Shown: piece by piece, positions 1-9,852 of the stretch | Layout of the letters: the number at the start of each line of letters is the position of its first letter | How positions within the stretch are numbered: position 1 is the first letter of the stretch | From: Elymus sibiricus | Taxonomy: Eukaryota > Streptophyta > Magnoliopsida > Poales > Poaceae | Reading direction: 5' to 3' | DNA: 64,000 bases | NCBI GenBank assembly: GCA_039707655.1 | Contig: CM077665.1 | Location: forward strand, 448,011,531 to 448,075,530 | Notes under the pieces: model-generated | Told to the model about the DNA's origin: nothing | Database searches by the model: none | The model's input: only the letters and a program-made list of their open reading frames with translations | Translations under genes and position numbers: made by a program

Positions 1-340
1 TACATCCAGTTTTTCCCGTAACCCTCTCAACTTTTTAGCACATGCTATGTGGGTGAAATTATGATACCATGACAATTTTCAACCATTCCAGAGTTCATTT
101 GCAGTGCTTTTCAATCTCAGGGTCATCTTAGCTCAAAATAAATCATGAAATGCATGAAAAATAGCAAATGAAGTCAGAAAAGGGTTGAAAAGTGATGATG
201 TGGCTTTGAATGGTGCATATTGAATGCAGAAAAAGTCTTGAGTTAAAATATGTTTAAAAATATGAAATCCCTTTGTAATAGACATGTTTTCGTCCGAAAC
301 CCTAATACTTCGAAGGAGATTGTCCAGTTTCTACACGAAG
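1..340. repeat. Reference monomer (type M6) and its internal landmarks
   Basis: This first copy sets the register used here. Variable sites that define types are: 10-14 (T5 or T4), 23-24 (cc or tt), 42 (a or g), 53 (g or c), 65 (t or c), 72 (c or a), 84 (c or g), 88 (c or t), 98 (t or a), 104 (g or t), 116 (c or t), 125 (a or t), 168 (a or g), 197 (g or a), 208 (g or t), 256-260 (A5 or A4), 269 (c or t), 284-285 (at or ga), 304 (a or g), 331 (c or g), 336 (c or t) and base 2 of the next monomer (a or g). There are five CpGs, four of them between 291 and 337. Small dyads sit at 39-51, 288-299 and 309-314. This copy has g53, c88, g208, at284, a304 and c331, the M6 pattern, but carries a72. Confidence 0.9.
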
Positions 341-680
341 TACATCCAGTTTTTCCTGTAACCCTCTCAACTTTTTAGCACATGCTATGTGGGTGAAATT
401 ATGATACCATACCAATTTTCAACCATTCCAGAGTTCATTTGCAGTGCTTTTCAATCTCAGGGTCATCTTAGCTCAAAATAAATCATGAAATGCATGAAAA
501 ATTGCAAATGAAGTCAGAAAAGGGTTGAAAAGTGATGATGTGGCTTTGAATGGTGCATATTGAATGCAGAAAAAGTCTTGAGTTAAAATATGTTTAAAAA
601 TATGAAATCCCTTTGTAATAGACGAGTTTTCGTCCGAAACCCAGATACTTCGAAGGAGATTGTCCAGTTTGTACATGAAG
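341..680. repeat. Monomer type M7 closing the first, incomplete HOR unit
   Basis: This copy has g53, t65, c88, g208, 'ga' at 284-285, and ends in 'gtacatgaag' (g331, t336), the pattern that always precedes an M1 monomer. Private changes are 'accatacc' (about 411), 'aaattgc' (about 500) and 'acccagat' (about 640). The same private changes occur at 50959-51298, which is part of the 50.6-kb duplication. With the M6 copy before it, it shows that the window starts inside an HOR unit. Confidence 0.8.
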
Positions 681-3600
681 TGCATCCAGTTTTCCCGTAA
701 CCCTCTCAACTTTTTAGCACATGCTATGTGGCTGAAATTATGATACCATGCCAATTTTCAACCATTTCAGAGTTCATTTGCATTGCTTTTCAATCTCAGG
801 GTCTTCTTAGCTCAAAATAAATCATGAAATGCATGAAAAATAGCAAATGAAGTCAGAAAAGGGTTGAAAAGTGATGATGTGGCTTTTAATGGTGCATATT
901 GAATGCAGAAAAAGTCTTGAGTTAAAATATGTTTAAAATATGAAATCCCTTTGTAATAGACGAGTTTTCGTCCGAAACCCTAATACTTCGAAGGAGATTG
1001 TCCAGTTTGTACACGAAGTGCATCCAGTTTTTCCCGTAACTTTCTCAACTTTTTAGCACATGCTATGTGGGTGAAATTATGATACCATGCCAATTTTCAA
1101 CCATTTCAGAGTTCAATTGCAGTGCTTTTCAATTTCAGGGTCATCTTAGCTCAAAATAAATCATGAAATGCATGAAAAATAGCAAATGAAGTCAGAAAAG
1201 GGTTGAAAAGTGATAATGTGGCTTTGAATGGTGCATATTGAATGCAGAAAAAGTCTTGAGTTAAAATATGTTTAAAAATATGAAATCCCTTTGTAATAGA
1301 CATGTTTTCGTCCGAAACCCTGATACTTCGAAGGAGATTGTCCAGTTTCTACACGAAGTACATCCAGTTTTTCCCGTAACCCTCTCAACTTTTTACCACA
1401 TGCTATGTGGCTGAAATTATGATACCATGACAATTTTCAACCATTCTAGAGTTCATTTGCAGTGCTTTTCAATCTCAGGGTCATCTTAGCTCAAAATAAA
1501 TCATGAAATGCATGAAAAATAGCAAATGAAGTCAGAAAAGGGTTGAAAAGTGATGATGTGGCTTTGAATGGTGCATATTGAATGCAGAAAAAGTCTTGAG
1601 TTAAAATATGTTTAAAAATATGAAATCCCTTTGTAATAGACATGTTTTCGTCCGAAACCCTGATACTTCGAAGGAGATTGTCCAGTTTCTACACGAAGTA
1701 CATCCAGTTTTTCCCGTAACCCTCTCAACTTTTTAGCACGTGCTATGTGGGTGAAATTATGACACCATGCCAATTTTCAACCATTCCAGAGTTCATTTGC
1801 AGTGCTTTTCAATCTCAGGGTCATCTTAGCTCAAAATAAATCATGAAATGCATGAAAAATAGCAAATGAAGTCAGAAAAGGGTTGAAAAGTGATGATGTG
1901 GCTTTTAATGGTGCATATTGAATGTAGAAAAAGTCTTGAGTTAAAATATGTTTAAAAATATGAAATCCCTTTCTAATAGACGAGTTTTCGTCCGAAACCC
2001 TGATACTTCGAAGGAGATTGTCCAGTTTGTACACGAAGTGCATCCAGTTTTTCCCGTAACCCTCTCAACTTTTTAGCACATGCTATGTGGGTGAAATTAG
2101 GATACCATGCCAATTTTCAACCATTTCAGAGTTTATTTGCAGTGCTTTTCAATCTCAGGGTCATCTTACCTCAAAATAAATCATGAAATGCATGAAAAAT
2201 AGCAAATGAAGTCAGAAAAGGGTTGAAAAGTGATGATGTGGCTTTGAATGGTGCATATTGAATGCAGAAAAAGTCTTGAGTTAAAATATGTTTAAAAATA
2301 TGAAATCCCTTTGTAATAGACATGTTTTCGTCCGAAACCCTGATACTTCGAAGGAGATTGTCCAGTTTCTACACGAAGTACATCCAGTTTTTCCCGTAAC
2401 CCTCTCAACTTTTTAGCACATGCTATGTGGCTGAAATTATGATACCATGACAATTTTCAACCATTCCAGAGTTCATTTGCAGTGCTTTTCAATCTCAGGG
2501 TCATCTTAGCTCAAAATAAATCATGAAATGCATGAAAAATAGCAAATGAAGTCAGAAAAGGGTTGAAAAGTGATGATGTGGCTTTGAATGGTGCATATTG
2601 AATGCAGAAAAAGTCTTGAGTTAAAATATGTTTAAAAATATGAAATCCCTTTGTAATAGACATGTTTTCGTCCGAAACCCTGATACTTCGAAGGAGATTG
2701 TCCAGTTTCTACACGAAGTACATCCAGTTTTTCCCGTAACCCTCTCAACTTTTTAGCACGTGCTATGTGGGTGAAATTATGACACCATGCCAATTTTCAA
2801 CCATTCCAGAGTTCATTTGCAGTGCTTTTCAATCTCAGGGTCATCTTAGCTCAAAATAAATCATGAAATGCATGAAAAATAGCAAATGAAGTCAGAAAAG
2901 GGTTGAAAAGTGATGATGTGGCTTTTAATGGTGCATATTGAATGTAGAAAAAGTCTTGAGTTAAAATATGTTTAAAAATATGAAATCCCTTTCTAATAGA
3001 CGAGTTTTCGTCCGAAACCCTGATACTTCGAAGGAGATTGTCCAGTTTGTACACGAAGTGCATCCAGTTTTTCCCGTAACCCTCTCAACTTTTTAGCACA
3101 TGCTATGTGGGTGAAATTAGGATACCATGCCAATTTTCAACCATTTCAGAGTTTATTTGCAGTGCTTTTCAATCTCAGGGTCATCTTACCTCAAAATAAA
3201 TCATGAAATGCATGAAAAATAGCAAATGAAGTCAGAAAAGGGTTGAAAAGTGATGATGTGGCTTTGAATGGTGCATATTGAATGCAGAAAAAGTCTTGAG
3301 TTAAAATATGTTTAAAAATATGAAATCCCTTTGTAATAGACATGTTTTCGTCCGAAACCCTGATACTTCGAAGGAGATTGTCCAGTTTCTACACGAAGTA
3401 CATCCAGTTTTTCCCGTAACCCTCTCAACTTTTTAGCACATGCTATGTGGCTGAAATTATGATACCATGACAATTTTCAACCATTCCAGAGTTCATTTGC
3501 AGTGCTTTTCAATCTCAGGGTCATCTTAGCTCAAAATAAATCATGAAATGCATGAAAAATAGCAAATGAAGTCAGAAAAGGGTTGAAAAGTGATGATGTG

Positions 3601-6116
3601 GCTTTGAATGGTGCATATTGAATGCAGAAAAAGTCTTGAGTTAAAATATGTTTAAAAATATGAAATCTCTTTGTAATAGACATGTTTTCGTCCGAAACCC
3701 TGATACTTCGAAGGAGATTGTCCAGTTTCTACACGAAGTACATCCAGTTTTTCCCGTAACCCTCTCAACTTTTTAGCACGTGCTATGTGGGTGAAATTAT
3801 GACACCATGCCAATTTTCAACCATTCCAGAGTTCATTTGCAGTGCTTTTCAATCTCAGGGTCATCTTAGCTCAAAATAAATCATGAAATGCATGAAAAAT
3901 AGCAAATGAAGTCAGAAAAGGGTTGAAAAGTGATGATGTGGCTTTTAATGGTGCATATTGAATGTAGAAAAAGTCTTGAGTTAAAATATGTTTAAAAATA
4001 TGAAATCCCTTTGTAATAGACGAGTTTTCGTCCGAAACCCTGATACTTCGAAGGAGATTGTCCAGTTTGTACACGAAGTGCATCCAGTTTTTCCCGTAAC
4101 CCTCTCAACTTTTTAGCACATGCTATGTGGGTGAAATTAGGATACCATGCCAATTTTCAACCATTTCAGAGTTTATTTGCAGTGCTTTTCAATCTCAGGG
4201 TCATCTTACCTCAAAATAAATCATGAAATGCATGAAAAATAGCAAATGAAGTCAGAAAAGGGTTGAAAAGTGATGATGTGGCTTTGAATGGTGCATATTG
4301 AATGCAGAAAAAGTCTTGAGTTAAAATATGTTTAAAAATATGAAATCCCTTTGTAATAGACATGTTTTCGTCCGAAACCCTGATACTTCGAAGGAGATTG
4401 TCCAGTTTCTACACGAAGTACATCCAGTTTTTCCCGTAACCCTCTCAACTTTTTAGCACGTGCTATGTGGGTGAAATTATGACACCATGCCAATTTTCAA
4501 CCATTCCAGAGTTCATTTGCAGTGCTTTTCAATCTCAGGGTCATCTTAGCTCAAAATAAATCATGAAATGCATGAAAAATAGCAAATGAAGTCAGAAAAG
4601 GGTTGAAAAGTGATGATGTGGCTTTTAATGGTGCATATTGAATGCAGAAAAAGTCTTGAGTTAAAATATGTTTAAAAATATGAAATCCCTTTGTAATAGA
4701 CGAGTTTTCGTCCGAAACCCTGATACTTCGAAGGAGATTGTCCAGTTTGTACACGAAGTGCATCCAGTTTTTCCCGTAACCCTCTCAACTTTTTAGCACA
4801 TGCTATGTGGGTGAAATTATGATACCATGCCAATTTTCAACGATTTCAGAGTTCATTTGCAGTGCTTTTCAATCTCAGGGTCATCTTAGCTCAAAATAAA
4901 TCATGAAATGCATGAAAAATAGCAAATGAAGTCAGAAAAGGGTTGAAAAGTGATGATGTGGCTTTTAATGGTGCATATTGAATGCAGAAAAAGTCTTGAG
5001 TTAAAATATGTTTAAAATATGAAATCCCTTTGTAATAGACGAGTTTTCGTCCGAAACCCTGATACTTCGAAGGAGATTGTCCAGTTTGTACACGAAGTGC
5101 ATCCAGTTTTTCCCGTAACTTTCTCAACTTTTTAGCACATGCTATGTGGGTGAAATTATGATACCATGCCAATTTTCAACCATTTCAGAGTTCAATTGCA
5201 GTGCTTTTCAATTTCAGGGTCATCTTAGCTCAAAATAAATCATGAAATGCATGAAAAATAGCAAATGAAGTCAGAAAAGGGTTGAAAAGTGATAATGTGG
5301 CTTTGAATGGTGCATATTGAATGCAGAAAAAGTCTTGAGTTAAAATATGTTTAAAAATATGAAATCCCTTTGTAATAGACATGTTTTCGTCCGAAACCCT
5401 CATACTTCGAAGGAGATTGTCCAGTTTCTACACGAAGTACATCCAGTTTTTCCCGTAACCCTCTCAACTTTTAGCACATGCTATGTGGCTGAAATTATGA
5501 TACCATGACAATTTTCAACCATTCCAGAGTTCATTTGCAGTGCTTTTCAATCTCAGGGTCATCTTAGCTCAAAATAAATCATGAAATGCATGAAAAATAG
5601 CAAATGAAGTCAGAAAAGGGTTGAAAAGTGATGATGTGGCTTTGAATGGTGCATATTGACTGCAGAAAAAGTCTTGAGTTAAAATATGTTTAAAAATATG
5701 AAATCCCTTTGTTATAGACATGTTTTCGTCCGAAACCCTAATACTTCGAAGGAGATTGTCCAGTTTCTACACGAAGTACATCCAGTTTTTCCCGTAACCC
5801 TCTCAACTTTTTAGCACATGCTATGTGGGTGAAATTATGATACCATGCCAATTTTCAACCATTCCAGAGTTCATTTGCAGTGCTTTTCAATCTCAGGGTC
5901 ATCTTAGCTCAAAATAAATCATGAAATGCATGAAAAATAGCAAATGAAGTCAGAAAAGGGTTGAAAAGTGATGATGTGGCTTTGAATGGTGCATATTGAA
6001 TGCAGAAAAAGTCTTGAGTTAAAATATGTTTAAAAATATGAAATCCCTTTGTAATAGACGAGTTTTCGTCCGAAACCCTGATACTTCGAAGGAGATTGTC
6101 CAGTTTGTACATGAAG
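681..6116. repeat. HOR unit 1: 16 monomers, expanded by a 3-monomer block
   Basis: This unit is 5,436 bp. The first monomer (681-1018) starts as M1 (T4, c53, t104, t125) and ends as M3 (t208, A4, 'acgag'), so it is a hybrid. An M4 copy follows at 1019 ('actttctc', 'gataatg'). Then come three copies of a block M5 - M2 - M3/M4-like (starting at 1359, 2379 and 3399), and after them M2 (4419), M3 (4759), M4 (about 5098), M5/M6 (about 5437) and M7 (5777). The canonical unit has 7 monomers, and the excess is mainly the amplified block. An almost identical copy lies at 51299-56734. Confidence 0.8.
1359..4418. repeat. Three tandem copies of a 1,020-bp 3-monomer block
   Basis: The copies are 1359-2378, 2379-3398 and 3399-4418. 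Each holds an M5 monomer (c53, 'catgac'), an M2 monomer ('gcacgtgc', 'gacacc') and an M3/M4-like monomer with the private marks 'aattagg', 'gtttatttg' and 'cttacctc'. The copies differ at only a few bases. Copy 1 has 'ttaccacatg' near 1394 and 'cattctag' near 1443. Copy 3 has 'aaatctct' near 3665 and 'ttgtaat' where copies 1 and 2 have 'ttctaat' (near 1972 and 2992). Near identity over three turns indicates recent local amplification. Confidence 0.88.
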
Positions 6117-9100
6117 TGCATCCAGTTTTCCCATAACCCTCTCAACTTTTTAGCACATGCTATGTGGCTGAAATTATGATACCATGCCAATTTTCAACCA
6201 TTTCAGAGTTCATTTGCATTGCTTTTCAATCTTAGGGTCTTCTTAGCTCAAAACAAATCATGAAATGCATGAAAAATAGCAAGTGAAGTCAGAAAAGGGT
6301 TGAAAAGTGATGATGTGGCTTTGAATGGTGCATATTGAATGCAGAAAAAGTCTTGAGTTAAAATATGTTTAAAAATATGAAATTCCTTTGTAATAGACAT
6401 GTTTTCGTCCGAAACCCTGATACTTCGAAGGAGATTGTCCAGTTTCTACACGAAGTACATCCAGTTTTTCCCGTAACCCTCTCAACTTTTTAGCACGTGC
6501 TATGTGGGTGAAATTATGACACCATGCCAATTTTCAACCATTCCAGAGTTCATTTGCAGTGCTTTTCAATCTCAGGGTCATCTTAGCTCAAAATAAATCA
6601 TGAAATGCATGAAAAATAGCAAATGAAGTCAGAAAAGGGTTGAAAAGTGATGATGTGGCTTTTAATAGTGCAAATTGAATGCAGAAAAAGTCTTGAGTTA
6701 AAATATGTTTAAAAATATGAAATCCCTTTGTAATAGACGAGTTTTCGTCCGAAACCCTGATACTTCGAAGGAGATTGTCCAGTTTGTACACGAAGTGCAT
6801 CCAGTTTTTCCCGTAACCCTCTCAACTTTTTAGCACATGCTATGTGGGTGAAATTATGATACCATGCCAATTTTCAACGATTTCAGAGTTCATTTGCAGT
6901 GCTTTTCAATCTCAGGGTCATCTTAGCTCAAAATAAATCATGAAATGCATGAAAAATAGCAAATTAAGTCAGAAAAGGGTTGAAAAGTGATGATGTGGCT
7001 TTTAATGGTGCATATTGAATGCAGAAAAAGTCTTGAGTTAAAATATGTTTAAAATATGAAATCCCTTTGTAATAGACGAGTTTTCGTCCGAAACCCTGAT
7101 ACTTCGAAGGAGATTGTCCAGTTTGTACACGAAGTGCATCCAGTTTTTCCCGTAACTTTCTCAACTTTTTAGCACATGCTATGTGGGTGAAATTATGATA
7201 CCATGCCAATTTTCAACCATTTCAGAGTTCAATTGCAGTGCTTTTCAATTTCAGGGTCATCTTAGCTCAAAATAAATCATGAAATGCATGAAAAATAGCA
7301 AATGAAGTCAGAAAAGGGTTGAAAAGTGATAATGTGGCTTTGAATGGTGCATATTGAATGCAGAAAAAGTCTTGAGTTAAAATATGTTTAAAAATATGAA
7401 ATCCCTTTGTAATAGACATGTTTTCGTCCGAAACCCTGATACTTCGAAGGAGATTGTCCTGTTTCTACACGAAGTACATCCAGTTTTTCCCGTAACCCAC
7501 TCAACTTTTTAGCACATGCTATGTGGCTGAAATTATGATACCATGACAATTTTCAACCATTCCAGAGTTCATTTGCAGTGCTTTTCAATCTCAGGGTCAT
7601 CTTAGCTCAAAATAAATCATGAAATGCATGGAAAATAGCAAATGAAGTCAGAAAAGGGTTGAAAAGTGATGATGTGGCTTTTAATGGTGCATATTGAATG
7701 CAGAAAAAGTCTTGAGTTAAAATATGTTTAAAAATATGAAATTCCTTTGTAATAGACATGTTTTCGTCCGAAACCCTGATACTTCGAAGGAGATTGTCCA
7801 GTTTCTACACGAAGTACATCCAGTTTTTCCCGTAACCCTCTCAACTTTTTAGCACGTGCTATGTGGGTGAAATTATGATACCATGCCAATTTTCAACCAT
7901 TCCAGAGTTCATTTGCAGTGCTTTTCAATCTCAGGGTCATCTTAGCTCAAAATAAATCATGAAATGCATGAAAAATAGCAAATGAAGTCAGAAAAGGGTT
8001 GAAAAGTGATGATGTGGCTTTTAATGGTGCAAATTGAATGCAGAAAAAGTCTTGAGTTAAAATATGTTTAAAAATATGAAATCCCTTTGTAATAGACGAG
8101 TTTTCGCCGAAACCCTGATACTTCGAAGGAGATTGTCCAGTTTGTACACGAAGTGCATCCAGTTTTTCCCGTAACCCTCTCAACTTTTTAGCACATGCTA
8201 TGTGGGTGAAATTATGATACCATGCCAATTTTCAACGATTTCAGAGTTCATTTGCAGTGCTTTTCAATCTCAGGGTCATCTTAGCTCAAAATAAATCATG
8301 AAATGCATGAAAAATAGCAAATGAAGTCAGAAAAGGGTTGAAAAGTGATGATGTGGCTTTTAATGGTGCATATTGAATGCAGAAAAAGTCTTGAGTCAAA
8401 ATATGTTTAAAATATGAAATCCCCTTGTAATAGACGAGTTTTCGTCCGAAACCCTGATACTTCGAAGGAGATTGTCCAGTTTGTACACGAAGTGCATCCA
8501 GTTTTTCCCGTAACTTTCTCAACTTTTTAGCACATGCTATGTGGGTGAAATTATGATACCATGCCAATTTTCAACCATTTCAGAGTTCAATTGCAGTGCT
8601 TTTCAATTTCAGGGTCATCTTAGCTCAAAATAAATCATGAAATGCATGAAAAATAGCAAATGAAGTCAGAAAAGGGTTGAAAAGTGATAATGTGGCTTTG
8701 AATGGTGCATATTGAATGCAGAAAAAGTCTTGAGTTAAAATATGTTTAAAAATATGAAATCCCTTTGTAATAGACATGTTTTCGTCCGAAACCCTGATAC
8801 TTCGAAGGAGATTGTCCAGTTTCTACACGAAGTACATCCAGTTTTTCCCGTAACCCACTCAACTTTTTAGCACATGCTATGTGGCTGAAATTATGATACC
8901 ATGACAATTTTCAACCATTCCAGAGTTCATTTGCAGTGCTTTTCAATCTCAGGGTCATCTTAGCTCAAAATAAATCATGAAATGCATGAAAAATAGCAAA
9001 TGAAGTCAGAAAAGGGTTGAAAAGTGATGATGTGGCTTTTAATGGTGCATATTGAATGCAGAAAAAGTCTTCAGTTAAAATATGTTTAAAAATATGAAAT

Positions 9101-9852
9101 CCCTTTGTAATAGACATGTTTTCGTCCGAAACCCTAATACTTCGAAGGAGATTGTCCAGTTTCTACACGAAGTACATCCAGTTTTTCCCGTAACCCTCTC
9201 AACTTTTTAGCACATGCTATGTAGGGTTAATTATGATACCATGCCAATTTTCAACCATTCCAAAGTTCATTTGCAGTGCTTTTCAATCTCAGGGTCATCT
9301 TAGCTCAAAATAAATCATGAAATGCATGAAAAATAGCAAATGAAGTCAGAAAAGGGTTGAAAAGTGATGATGTGGCTTTGAATGGTGCATATTGAATGCA
9401 GAAAAAGTCTTGAGTTAAAATATGTTTAAAAATATGAAATCCCTTTGTAATAGACATGTTTTCGTCCGAAACCCTAATACTTCGAAGGAGATTGTCCAGT
9501 TTCTACACGAAGTACATCCAGTTTTTCCCGTAACCCTCTCAACTTTTTAGCACATGCTATGTGGGTGAAATTATGATACCATGCCAATTTTCAACCATTC
9601 CAGAGTTCATTTGCAGTGCTTTTCAATCTCAGGGTCATCTTAGCTCAAAATAAATCATGAAATGCATGAAAAATAGCAAATGAAGTCAGAAAAGGGTTGA
9701 AAAGTGATGATGTGGCTTTGAATGGTGCATATTGAATGCAGAAAAAGTCTTGAGTTAAAATATGTTTAAAAATATGAAATCCCTTTGTAATAGACGAGTT
9801 TTCGTCCGAAACCCTGATACTTCGAAGGAGATTGTCCAGTTTGTACATGAAG
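6117..9852. repeat. HOR unit 2: 11 monomers, M2-M5 duplicated
   Basis: This unit is 3,736 bp. The order is M1 (6117), M2 (6456), M3 (6796), M4 (7135), M5 with an M1-like 3' half (7475, 'aattcc'), then M2 (7815), M3 (8154), M4 (8493), M5 (8833), M6 (9173, with the odd 'gtagggttaatt') and M7 (9513). It equals the 7-monomer unit plus one extra M2-M5 run. The copy at 8154 follows a 1-base loss in 'ttcgccga' (about 8107), and the M4 copies keep 'actttctc' and 'ttcaattg'. Its near-identical partner is 56735-60470. Confidence 0.8.
6456..9172. repeat. Tandem duplication of a 4-monomer block (M2-M5)
   Basis: The block 6456-7814 (1,359 bp) is followed by 7815-9172 (1,358 bp), with the same order M2-M3-M4-M5. 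Both M2 copies share the rare 'gcaaattgaa' (about 6670 and 8029) in place of 'gcatattgaa', and both M5 copies share 'aacccactc'. This supports direct duplication over independent assembly of the same order. The copies have diverged at several sites, for example 'aattaag' at about 6962 and 'gagtcaaaa' near 8395, so this event is older than the 1,020-bp amplification. Confidence 0.75.

Noticed and set aside
286..302. CENP-B-box-like string around 'tttcgtccgaaaccc'
   Set aside because: It has TTCG and the spaced A but lacks the CGGG end required by the mammalian box. Such a factor is also not expected if the source is a plant.
1..340. Monomer as a simple dimer of two 170-bp halves
   Set aside because: Apart from short matches of about 20 bases, positions 1-170 and 171-340 do not align by eye. 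The evidence is too weak to call a dimer.
473..754. Minus-strand open frames of 70-93 codons repeated about 95 times in the window
   Set aside because: They recur in step with the monomer, begin at the variable base 2 ('gca' or 'ata' context), and are closed by a TAG in most A-type monomers. The 93-codon form appears only where a 1-base loss (T4 or A4) joins frames. There is no start context, no known domain, and base changes do not respect codons. They follow from the repeat and are not annotated as genes.
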